The position numbers and the translations under genes were made by a program. A stretch of 13,962 bases of DNA from Geobacter sp. GTDB taxonomy: Bacteria > Desulfobacterota > Desulfuromonadia > Geobacterales > Geobacteraceae. Location of the stretch: the NCBI GenBank assembly GCA_003857395.1, contig RPRC01000170.1, forward strand, positions 1-13,962, written 5' to 3'. The notes under the pieces were generated by a model. It did not search any database, was not told the origin of the DNA, and saw only the letters and a list, made by a program, of their open reading frames with translations. Shown here piece by piece: positions 1 through 6,324 of this stretch; the stretch's first letter is position 1; every line of letters begins with the position of its first letter.

Positions 1-35
1 CCTGCTTTCTCAGAGAGCAGGGGCCTTTTTGTGTT
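1..35 (+). terminator. Intrinsic terminator of a gene lying left of the window (partial)
   Basis: CCTGCT (1-6) pairs with AGCAGG (16-21), and the stem continues inward by about three pairs. It is followed by GGCC and a T5 run at 26-30. The GGGGCC after the right arm suggests that the left arm starts before base 1, so the stem is probably longer than what is visible. Orientation is plus, so it would end a plus-strand gene outside the window that faces ompA. Confidence 0.6.
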
Positions 36-36
36 T

Positions 37-85
37 GATCCAAGGAAGAAGCCGGTTCAGAGCAGAGAGGCGTCTTCCTTGATGA
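37..85. terminator. Stem-loop between ompA and the left-hand terminator
   Basis: CAAGGAAGA (41-49) pairs perfectly with TCTTCCTTG (73-81). After one mismatch, GCC (51-53) pairs with GGC (69-71), leaving a 15-base loop. It begins 13 bases past the ompA stop codon on the minus strand, where a transcript end is expected. There is no clear T-run on either side, so it may be a 3' stabilising hairpin or processing site and not a complete intrinsic terminator. Confidence 0.4.
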
Positions 86-93
86 TCTAGTGC

Positions 94-1158
94 TTATTGA
101 GTCTTTTCGGTGTAGATGATGCAGTCGATTACTGCATCTACTCGGCGGTTCTTCTGTCTTCCCTCAGCAGTTTTGTTCGAGGCAATCGGTTTCGTGTAGC
201 CGTAGCCTTTTGTTGAGAGACGCTCTGGTTCAATCCCGAATTTTTCGATCAGGTAGTTCCGGACACTGTCGGCGCGTCTTTCAGAGAGTTTGATATTGTA
301 CTTGTAACTACCTCTGTTGTCAGCATGTCCTTCAATAACTGAGTTTGTATTCGGGTATTTTTTTAAGAATTCAGCAACCTTGCTTATTACTTCATGGTAT
401 TTTGGCTTAACGTCTGACTTGTCGTAATCGAACTCGATCTTCAGGGTCATGCAGATTTTTTCAGGCACGGGCTCCGGTTTAGGCGCAGGTGCTGGTGGCG
501 GACAGACAGGAGGTGCCGGTGCGGGTTCTGCTGCTGGAGGCGGAGGGCATACCGGAGGCGCCGGCTTTTCGGCTGGCCCAAACAGAAAGGTTACGCCAAG
601 TGAGGCTTCCCAGTTGAACATCAGGTCGCTTTCCCTTTGCTGGAAAGCAGTCGATTGGCCTATGAACTCGCCAGCCTCTTTCCCATTAAAAATGAACAGT
701 TGACGAACGTCTGTCCGGAGTGCAATGGAATCGGTGATAAAGTACTTCAGACCGCCACCGATATTTGCGGTTGGGGAATAGTTCGTATGGTTAGTATTTT
801 TGTACTTGACCTGTGTTGCTCCGCCGCCCAAGGCCAGATAAGGAACCAGTTTTTTGGCGGGCATGAAGTTGTAGAGGAGGTCTAATCGATAGGACCAGGC
901 ATTAACATTGCCGAAACCTCTGGTGGACTTGGTGGGTACAAAGTTTAAAACACCTTCAGCCTCGAAATTGTTGGTGAAGTCATACCCAAGTCTCAGTCCG
1001 TAAACAGGTGCTGCGTGAAGGCCTTGTGAGCCATCGAACAGGTATCCACCAATGTGTGGCGACAGAGAGACTGCCCCGGCACGTTCTCCTGCTAAGAGCG
1101 GTGAGGCTGTAAGTGTAGCGACAAGAGCAAACAGTAGCGGAATTAAATACTTTTTCAT
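94..1158 (-). CDS. OmpA-family outer membrane porin with C-terminal peptidoglycan-binding domain
   Basis: Outer membrane protein that tethers the outer membrane to peptidoglycan. The 354 residues begin with a signal peptide (1-23, cleavage after LLA). A region of about 170 residues follows, with alternating beta strands and conserved glycines typical of an OmpA-like eight-stranded barrel (about 25-193). A Pro/Ala-rich linker (194-234) contains two APPVCPPP modules. The OmpA C-terminal domain spans about 236-346. In it the GHADNRG...LSERRA motif carries the peptidoglycan-contacting Asp (D280) and Arg (R295) at the standard spacing of 15; the common GHTDN has Ala for Thr. The start is secured by AAGGAGG (1164-1170) five bases before ATG. 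It is transcribed alone, divergently from dnaB, from a strong promoter with a leader of about 120 bases. The fold assignment is secure; the paralogue is not, so no symbol is given. Confidence 0.93.
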   Translation of the reverse strand: MKKYLIPLLFALVATLTASPLLAGERAGAVSLSPHIGGYLFDGSQGLHAAPVYGLRLGYDFTNNFEAEGVLNFVPTKSTRGFGNVNAWSYRLDLLYNFMPAKKLVPYLALGGGATQVKYKNTNHTNYSPTANIGGGLKYFITDSIALRTDVRQLFIFNGKEAGEFIGQSTAFQQRESDLMFNWEASLGVTFLFGPAEKPAPPVCPPPPAAEPAPAPPVCPPPAPAPKPEPVPEKICMTLKIEFDYDKSDVKPKYHEVISKVAEFLKKYPNTNSVIEGHADNRGSYKYNIKLSERRADSVRNYLIEKFGIEPERLSTKGYGYTKPIASNKTAEGRQKNRRVDAVIDCIIYTEKTQ

Positions 1159-1250
1159 TTGTTCCTCCTTTTGAAGTCAATGCCTTTTGGAACGGCAACC
1201 ATGATGGTACTTGAAACTAAATGGGCATATGGGGGCTAATAAGGTTTATT

Positions 1251-1281
1251 GAAGATGTGTAAGTACGTTACCAAAATCTTC
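1251..1281 (-). promoter_or_regulatory. 5'-terminal stem-loop in the ompA leader
   Basis: On the minus strand GAAGAT (1281-1276) pairs with ATCTTC (1256-1251), and an inner GTAA/TTAC (1271-1268 with 1262-1259) adds a second helix. The predicted transcription start falls within or next to the first arm, so the mRNA would begin with a hairpin. In E. coli a 5'-terminal stem-loop of the ompA leader protects the mRNA from decay. The same role here is inference from position. Confidence 0.4.
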
Positions 1282-1284
1282 AAA

Positions 1285-1313
1285 ATAATAGTCGCAATTA
1301 GTGATGTTGTCAA
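1285..1313 (-). promoter_or_regulatory. Sigma-70-type promoter of the ompA-like gene
   Basis: On the minus strand a perfect TTGACA (-35, 1313-1308) is followed after exactly 17 bases by TATTAT (-10, 1290-1285). Transcription should start near 1278-1280, giving a leader of about 120 bases before the ATG at 1158. An 11-base element CCCATTTAGTT overlaps the upstream edge of the -35 box and recurs in the leader at 1225-1215. Confidence 0.75.
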
Positions 1314-1442
1314 CTAAATGGGACTTATTTTACGTATAGGAAAGGTAACTTTTTTGGGCTGATGTGTATTTACTGTCTTCCGTCTAAAATTTGGACACGA
1401 GAATTTTGCTACATTGTAATCGACTCGCTAACAGTTTTATGC

Positions 1443-1464
1443 CCGCGCCGGCGCGGATCTTTTT
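1443..1464 (+). terminator. GC-rich perfect palindrome followed by T5, terminator-like
   Basis: CCGCGCCGGCGCGG (1443-1456) is a perfect 14-base palindrome in otherwise AT-rich DNA, followed by ATC and TTTTT (1460-1464). As RNA it folds to a 5-bp GC stem with a CCGG loop and a short U-tract, which resembles an intrinsic terminator on the plus strand. No plus-strand gene is visible upstream, so it would have to end a small RNA or an unseen transcript. It could also be a protein-binding palindrome. Confidence 0.3.
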
Positions 1465-1745
1465 GCCTCGTATTGTTCTGGAATTACATGAAATTCCGTT
1501 TGTTCAGTCGCTTAACCTGTTTCGCTCAAGTTGTGACGAACCCGGTTGTAAGTCTTCAGCTGTTTTAGCGGAAGTGTCGATGGTAAGTATACTTGCTAGA
1601 GTTTTATTGAATGATGTTGGCCTTGAATGTTATGTTGATTGTCGTAAGATTGCCCTGTTCTGAAACAATAAATTTGCTCTGCAACGGTTCTATTGGAGAC
1701 AGATAAAACCTGCAACGGACTGTTTTGCTGGTGCATTCAAATCTG

Positions 1746-1774
1746 TTGACCAGGTTAATCACGCGGGGTATAGT
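1746..1774 (+). promoter_or_regulatory. Sigma-70-type promoter of the dnaB operon
   Basis: TTGACC (-35, 1746-1751) and TATAGT (-10, 1769-1774) are separated by exactly 17 bases; each differs from consensus at one position. Transcription would start near 1781 and produce a structured leader of about 147 bases before dnaB. Confidence 0.65.
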
Positions 1775-1862
1775 ATTCAATTGCATTTTAGGTATTGCTG
1801 TTTGAAACCCCTGTTGTGGCGGGTTGCTGTACCACCTTGCACTGTCAGTGGTAATCAGATTT

Positions 1863-1900
1863 TTTGCCACGGCAAATGGTCTGTTTGCCCTTATTTGTTT
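1863..1900 (+). promoter_or_regulatory. Possible attenuator: competing hairpins in the dnaB leader
   Basis: Three alternating hexamers occur: TTTGCC (1863-1868), GGCAAA (1871-1876) and TTTGCC (1884-1889). The middle copy can pair with the first (5-bp stem, loop CACG) or with the last (6-bp stem, 7-base loop). Only the second pairing is directly followed by a T-rich tract (CTTATTTGTTTT, 1890-1901), as in an intrinsic terminator. The dnaB start lies about 25 bases further on. Attenuation is inferred from the arrangement only. Confidence 0.35.
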
Positions 1901-1927
1901 TAAAATTTTGCTAGTGCTGGTGATTTG

Positions 1928-3277
1928 ATGTCGATTGTGAATATGCGAAAACTGCCGCCCCAGAGTATTGAAGCTGAGATGTCAATTCTTGGCGGAATAC
2001 TACTGGATAATGAAGCGATTAATCGAGTTCTTGATATTCTTGTTCCTGAGGATTTCTATCGAGAGTCTCATCGAAAAATCATGAGGGCGATGATAGAGCT
2101 CAACGAGCATCGAGAGCCCTGCGATCTTATTACACTTACTACCATCCTGAAAAAAAGGGGAGAAATCGAGGAAGTGGGCGGTGCTCCCTATCTGACGACC
2201 CTTGTGGACTATGTTCCGACCGCAGCCAATATTGCCTATTACAGCAAAATTGTAAAAGAAAAGGCCATTTCCCGAAACCTGATCACTGCTGCAACCGAAA
2301 TCGTTACCGACGGTTTCGATGATCAAGCTGATATTGATGAGTTGCTGGATAAGGCGCAGAAAGCTATTTTCCAAATCTCCGAGAACCGGATCAATACGCC
2401 TTACTTCGCACTGAACCTTATCTTGAAAGATGCAATCAAGTATATCGGCGAACTCTATGAGAAGAAAGAGAGCGTCACGGGTGTTCCGACGGGGTTTATT
2501 GATCTGGACCAGAAGACTGCCGGGTTTCAGCGAGGAGACCTGATAATCATTGCCGGCCGGCCGTCCATGGGGAAAACCGCCTTTGCTCTGAACATTGCCC
2601 AATATGCCGCTGTTCATGCCCAACCAAGTTATCCTGTTGTTGTCTTTTCCCTTGAGATGAGTAAAGAGCAACTCGTGACACGCCTCCTCTGCTCTGAGGC
2701 ACGAGTGGATGCCAGTCGTCTCCGCACCGGCCACCTTGTGGAAGGTGATTGGGACAAGATCATGCGTGGTGCGGATAAGCTCTTTGAAGCAAAAATTTTC
2801 ATTGATGATACACCGGCCATTTCTGTTATGGAGATGCGGGCCAAGGCTCGCAGATTAAAAGCGGAACATGGCATTGGAATGATCGTTGTCGACTATCTCC
2901 AGCTGATGAGGGGCGGGAGTTCTCCGGAGTCGCGACAGCAGGAAATCTCAGAAATATCTCGTTCGTTAAAAGCCCTGGCAAAAGAATTGTCCGTGCCGGT
3001 CGTGGCGCTTTCCCAGCTGAATCGCGGCCTCGAAAGCCGTACCGATAAACGGCCGATTATGAGCGATCTCAGGGAGTCCGGAGCAATAGAGCAGGATGCT
3101 GACATAATAATGTTCGTGTATCGGGACGAGGTTTACAATAAGGAAAATCCTGACGTGAAGGGAAGAGCTGAGATCATCATCGGAAAGCAGAGAAACGGTC
3201 CCATCGGAACGGTTGATTTAACTTTCCTCGGTGAATTTACCCGATTTGAGAATTGTGCGGTTCGCTCTGAATATTGA
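1928..3277 (+). CDS. dnaB: Replicative DNA helicase DnaB
   Basis: Hexameric 5'-3' helicase that unwinds DNA ahead of the replication fork and interacts with DnaG primase. The N-terminal DnaB domain (about 8-110, with LPPQSIEAEMSILGGIL) is followed by a linker and the RecA-like ATPase domain (about 180-445). Visible motifs, counted from one residue upstream of the chosen ATG, are Walker A GRPSMGKTA (211-219), Walker B VVDYLQL (321-327), the SQLNRGLE segment (363-370) and KQRNGPIG (421-428), which carries the arginine finger region. Length is normal and no intein is present. The ATG at 1928 is preferred over a TTG directly before it; a weak GGTGA (1919-1923) precedes it, and the ATG at 1943 is an alternative. 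It is the first gene of an operon with the lpxA-like and FabMG-like genes, and rplI/rpsR, frequent neighbours elsewhere, are not upstream. Confidence 0.96.
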   Translation: MSIVNMRKLPPQSIEAEMSILGGILLDNEAINRVLDILVPEDFYRESHRKIMRAMIELNEHREPCDLITLTTILKKRGEIEEVGGAPYLTTLVDYVPTAANIAYYSKIVKEKAISRNLITAATEIVTDGFDDQADIDELLDKAQKAIFQISENRINTPYFALNLILKDAIKYIGELYEKKESVTGVPTGFIDLDQKTAGFQRGDLIIIAGRPSMGKTAFALNIAQYAAVHAQPSYPVVVFSLEMSKEQLVTRLLCSEARVDASRLRTGHLVEGDWDKIMRGADKLFEAKIFIDDTPAISVMEMRAKARRLKAEHGIGMIVVDYLQLMRGGSSPESRQQEISEISRSLKALAKELSVPVVALSQLNRGLESRTDKRPIMSDLRESGAIEQDADIIMFVYRDEVYNKENPDVKGRAEIIIGKQRNGPIGTVDLTFLGEFTRFENCAVRSEY

Positions 3278-3321
3278 CAGCCGTAGAGTAATTACACCTA
3301 GATTGCAAAGACGAGGTACTC

Positions 3322-4116
3322 ATGATAGATACAACGGCGCGCATCAGTTCTACCGCACTGATTGAGGCTGATGTGGAGATCGGTCCCAATGTTATCATTG
3401 GTGACCATGCCAGAATCGGAAGCGGTACCAAAATAATGGCGAATTCAGTTGTCGGGCCCTGGACGAAGCTGGGAAGTAACAATATACTTCATTATGGCGC
3501 AATTATCGGGCACGATCCTCAGGACTTTGGCTACAATGGCGAGGAAACGTACCTGGAGGCAGGGAACGGAAACTGTTTCCGTGAGTATGTAACGGTTCAC
3601 CGCGGCAATCGGGAGGGGACCAAGACCCTTATCGGTGACAATAACTATTTCATGGTTCAGTCCCATGTTGCGCATAATTGTATCGTGGGTAACGATACGA
3701 TCATTGCCGGCGGGTCCCTTCTTGCGGGTCATGTCACCATTGACGATAAAGCGATAATTTCCGGTAACTGTGTTGTGCATCAGTTCTGCCATATTGGTAC
3801 GCTTGCCATGATGAGAGGTCTTTCCCGAACTTCCCGGGATGTGCCTCCTTTTTGCATTATGGATGAGACCCATACAGTGAGAACCATAAATCTTGTCGGA
3901 CTTCGCAGGAATGGTTATGATTCAACACGCGTGCGGGCAATCAAGAACGCATTCAAACTTCTTTTTCGTTCAGGTCCCAATATGAAGGAAAATGTGGAAC
4001 GCGCAGAGTCTGAGCTGGAAATAACGGCTGATGTTCGATATATGCTTGATTTTATCAAGAGCTCGAAAAGAGGGGTGTGTTTCGGTCGAAGCAGGGCCGG
4101 CACTGATTTTGATTAG
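3322..4116 (+). CDS. lpxA: LpxA-like acyl-ACP--UDP-N-acetylglucosamine O-acyltransferase
   Basis: Cytoplasmic left-handed beta-helix acyltransferase. LpxA moves a 3-hydroxyacyl chain from acyl-ACP to the 3-OH of UDP-GlcNAc, the first step of lipid A synthesis. The 264 residues match the family's usual length, with hexapeptide repeats over about 1-185 and a helical C-terminal domain (about 190-255). SHVAHNC contains the catalytic base H118 (E. coli H125). H137 and H153 (in VVHQFC) align without gaps with E. coli H144 and H160. The position matching E. coli G173, which sets acyl length, is also glycine (G166). GAGG (3313-3316) precedes the ATG. The gene sits between dnaB and the FabMG-like gene, not in an lpxD-fabZ-lpxA-lpxB cluster, so it may be a paralogue. 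A related sugar nucleotide as acceptor is possible. Confidence 0.85.
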   Translation: MIDTTARISSTALIEADVEIGPNVIIGDHARIGSGTKIMANSVVGPWTKLGSNNILHYGAIIGHDPQDFGYNGEETYLEAGNGNCFREYVTVHRGNREGTKTLIGDNNYFMVQSHVAHNCIVGNDTIIAGGSLLAGHVTIDDKAIISGNCVVHQFCHIGTLAMMRGLSRTSRDVPPFCIMDETHTVRTINLVGLRRNGYDSTRVRAIKNAFKLLFRSGPNMKENVERAESELEITADVRYMLDFIKSSKRGVCFGRSRAGTDFD

Positions 4117-4133
4117 GGGAAAGGTGAAATGAA

Positions 4134-5447
4134 ATGACTGTGTTTAATCCATTGCGGACTCTGCCGGGTCCAGCCGGTTATGGTAAGGGTGATGTCTTTG
4201 TCCTTTTCGGTGAGCTTTTTGGTCGTGGCTATGCAAATGGACTTGTGGATGAGGCCCGCAAATCGGGGATGACGATCATCGGCATAACCATGGGAAGGCG
4301 CGAGACAGATGGCTCGCTCCGGCCTTTGAATGACCAGGAAATAGTCGAGTCCGAAAAGGTGCTCGGAGGTAAGATCATCAATATTCCCCTTGAGGCAGGG
4401 TTCGATATGGACCAGGCAGAATCGGGCATCGCTCCCGTAGATCAGTTGAAGGGGATCAAAACCGACGGATGGGAATCGGCTGTGCTAGACTGGGAAGCAA
4501 TTGAGCAGTCCAGAAGCGCGGGCCTTGCGCGATTTACCTCAAATCTTGCCAAGGTCATGGCCGTGATGGATTCACTGATACCCGAAGGTGTCAATGTCCT
4601 TTTTTCCCACACCATGGCGGGTGGAATTCCCCGGGCCAGGATTCTCATGCCGGTTCTTAACAGGATATTCAAGGGGCAGGGTGAGCGCTTTACAGCCTCC
4701 AAGGTTTTCTGGGGAACTGACCTTGGAAAACTCTGCAGCACCTGTTTTGATGAGGTAACTGCCAACACCTTCCAGCACCTGATTGATTTTTCCCAGCCTA
4801 TTCGCGAGCGGATTGAATCTGCAGGAAAAAAAGTAGCCTACACGGCCTATGGTTACCATGGTTGCGAAGTACTTATCGGAGATGTCTATACCTGGCAGTC
4901 CTATACCCCCTATCTGCAGGGGTGGGCAAAGATGCGCCTTGAGGAAATTGCCGTTGCGGCGTGGGAAACGGGCGTGCGGGCTACCGTTTTCAACTGTCCG
5001 GAAATTCAAACCAATTCGAGTGCCCTTTTCCTTGGTGTGGAAATTTCCCTCTATCCCTTGCTTACAGCATTAAAGAAGGAAGGTGGCGGGGCTTGTCTCG
5101 ACCGCATCACGGCTGCATGCAGCCAGCTTCTCAAGGAAGGAGCAACAATTGAGGACCTGCTGGCAGAAGCGGACCGGTATTTATCCGATGCCCTGCTGGA
5201 ACCATTTCATGAGTTTTCAAACTGGCCTCACCATAATACGCCGGAGCAGGCGGCTCTCATGCTGAACAGTGCCACTTCGATGCTGGATATGAATGAAGAT
5301 CCGAAAAACATTGTCTGTGCGGAGCTGTCAAGGGCCGTTTTTCAGGCTGTTGGCCGGCTGATGAACCGGACTTCCTGGGAACCGGGTGCGCCGGTTTTCT
5401 GGTTGAACCACGATATTGTTGCACGCGAGCTGGTTGCCGTCGGGTAA
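4134..5447 (+). CDS. FabMG-family putative enoyl-ACP/enoyl-CoA reductase (FabV/TER-like)
   Basis: 437-residue soluble protein that I recognise as the FabMG family, annotated elsewhere as an enoyl-ACP reductase. The N-terminal part has an alternating strand/helix pattern with GDVFVLFGELFGRGYANGL (19-37), plausible for nucleotide binding. The central part resembles FabV/trans-2-enoyl-CoA reductase: a YGYHGCEV segment (239-246), then Y257-x8-K266, which is the FabV active-site spacing. The segment around PEIQTNSSALFLGVEISLYP (289-308) parallels the VTQASSAIP...LY region of FabV. If that reading is right it would reduce the enoyl double bond with NAD(P)H. It is 17 bases after the lpxA-like stop with GGGGAAAGGTG (4117-4126 region) as ribosome binding site, so cotranscription is likely. 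Substrate and activity are inferred, and fabI is also present at 10939-11709. Confidence 0.65.
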   Translation: MTVFNPLRTLPGPAGYGKGDVFVLFGELFGRGYANGLVDEARKSGMTIIGITMGRRETDGSLRPLNDQEIVESEKVLGGKIINIPLEAGFDMDQAESGIAPVDQLKGIKTDGWESAVLDWEAIEQSRSAGLARFTSNLAKVMAVMDSLIPEGVNVLFSHTMAGGIPRARILMPVLNRIFKGQGERFTASKVFWGTDLGKLCSTCFDEVTANTFQHLIDFSQPIRERIESAGKKVAYTAYGYHGCEVLIGDVYTWQSYTPYLQGWAKMRLEEIAVAAWETGVRATVFNCPEIQTNSSALFLGVEISLYPLLTALKKEGGGACLDRITAACSQLLKEGATIEDLLAEADRYLSDALLEPFHEFSNWPHHNTPEQAALMLNSATSMLDMNEDPKNIVCAELSRAVFQAVGRLMNRTSWEPGAPVFWLNHDIVARELVAVG

Positions 5448-5499
5448 GCCTCGAATCGGCAGTTGCTGGAATTATGAAATGGTCTGCTGTGCACCTTCA

Positions 5500-5558
5500 T
5501 GTAGGGGCAGGCACAGGGGCCTGCCCTGATTGGGCGGCCACAGGTGGCCGCCCCTACA
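5500..5558. repeat. REP/BIME-like double-hairpin palindromic element
   Basis: The outer ends TGTAGGGGC (5500-5508) and GCCCCTACA (5550-5558) are perfect inverted repeats. Inside are two separate perfect hairpins. The first is GGGCAGGC (5505-5512) with GCCTGCCC (5519-5526). The second is GGGCGGCCAC (5532-5541) with GTGGCCGCCC (5544-5553). A TGATT spacer separates them. Extragenic elements with GTAGGGGC ends are dispersed in many bacterial genomes, in some cases together with REP-associated tyrosine transposases. None is encoded in this window and only one copy is seen here. It lies between the FabMG-like gene and the receiver-PilZ gene, where it could also end or stabilise the dnaB operon mRNA. 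Confidence 0.7.
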
Positions 5559-5596
5559 AGTTTTGTAACACTGGGTTAGATAAGGCTGGAGCTCTG

Positions 5597-6298
5597 ATGC
5601 CCAAAAAAGTACTTTTGGTTGATGATGCCGCGATGTTTCTTGAGATCCAGAAGGATTTTCTCAAGATGTCGAGTATCAGCGTCCTCTGTGCGAAGGATGG
5701 CCTGGAGGCCCTTGAGAAGACCAGGATTCTGCATCCTGATCTGCTGGTAATGGATTTACATATGCCAAGGATGAGTGGTGCGGAGTGCTGTGCAGCCATT
5801 AAAGCTGACCCGGCACTTTCTTCCATTCCTGTCATCATGGCCACGAGTGCCGGGAAGGCTGACGATCACGAGCTCTGCGCAAAAGCGGGGTGCGACGGAT
5901 TGTTGACAAAACCGTTCGAAAGGGGACTGTTCCTCGATACGATCCGTCGATTCATCCCCGAGTTGGATCGCAGAGAGGCTCGGATACCGTTTCGGTCTGC
6001 GATCCGGTTTCAGGCGTTTCGCGTCACCATGACAGGAACCATTCTGGATTTGAGTGCTCGTGGTGTTTTTGTTGCGACAGAGTACGATCTCGATGTGGGA
6101 ACGGAGGTTGTCCTTACGTTCATGCTCTCAGAAGTGAATGGTTCACTCGTACAGGCAAAAGGAGTGGTGCGCTGGAAAAACACTCCTGCTGAAAGAATCA
6201 AGGAAGAGTATCCCCCGGGATTTGGTCTCGAGTTTATCGCAATAGCCGGGGATTCGCTTTCAGCTTTTCAGCATTTCCTGGCAAAAAAAGGCGTGTGA
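5597..6298 (+). CDS. Response regulator with receiver and PilZ (c-di-GMP-binding) domains
   Basis: 233-residue cytoplasmic two-domain signalling protein. The receiver domain (about 3-120) has the acidic pair D9/D10, phospho-acceptor D53 in LLVMDLHMP, T83/S84 and K105. The PilZ domain (about 124-230) has the c-di-GMP motif RxxxR (R125, R129) and DxSxxG (D151, S153, G156), so ligand binding is expected. It could join a phosphorelay input to c-di-GMP-dependent control of motility, adhesion or polysaccharide output. No partner kinase or target lies next to it. The start is the ATG at 5597 with GGAG (5588-5591): the upstream in-frame extension runs through the palindromic repeat, and the receiver begins directly after this ATG. 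It converges on the isochorismatase-like gene, 19 bases apart. Confidence 0.92.
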   Translation: MPKKVLLVDDAAMFLEIQKDFLKMSSISVLCAKDGLEALEKTRILHPDLLVMDLHMPRMSGAECCAAIKADPALSSIPVIMATSAGKADDHELCAKAGCDGLLTKPFERGLFLDTIRRFIPELDRREARIPFRSAIRFQAFRVTMTGTILDLSARGVFVATEYDLDVGTEVVLTFMLSEVNGSLVQAKGVVRWKNTPAERIKEEYPPGFGLEFIAIAGDSLSAFQHFLAKKGV

Positions 6299-6304
6299 GG
6301 ATCA

Positions 6305-6324
6305 CGGGTAAACGGTTTTACCGT
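6305..6324. terminator. Hairpin between convergent genes
   Basis: GGTAAA (6307-6312) pairs with TTTACC (6317-6322), and a further ACG/CGT pairs around a one-base bulge. It covers the 19 bases between the two convergent stop codons and runs into the stop of the minus-strand gene. Neither side has a strong T-run, so a bidirectional terminator is plausible but weak. Confidence 0.35.

Larger units (their letters stand above)
1159..1927. other. Divergent intergenic region between ompA and dnaB
   Basis: About 770 bases without a convincing gene. It is AT-rich by eye, especially 1200-1430. It holds the ompA promoter and leader (about 1158-1313), a GC palindrome with a T-run (1443-1464), the dnaB promoter (1746-1774) and the structured dnaB leader (about 1781-1927). 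Open frames within it lack a ribosome binding site and have no recognisable protein character. No tRNA, rRNA or known riboswitch was recognised. 1465-1740 shows nothing I can name. Confidence 0.6.

Noticed and set aside
1362..1870. Open frames in the ompA-dnaB gap (1362-1568 +, 1391-1663 +, 1604-1870 -)
   Set aside because: They lack ribosome binding sites, depend on weak starts, overlap each other, and their translations show no domain or protein-like pattern. The region is AT-rich and holds promoters.
2000..2734. 244-codon open frame antisense to dnaB
   Set aside because: It lies entirely opposite the well-supported dnaB coding sequence and its translation has no domain character; a shadow frame.
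5474..5596. N-terminal extension of the receiver-PilZ protein
   Set aside because: The extra codons run through the palindromic repeat; the receiver begins at the ATG at 5597, which has a proper ribosome binding site.
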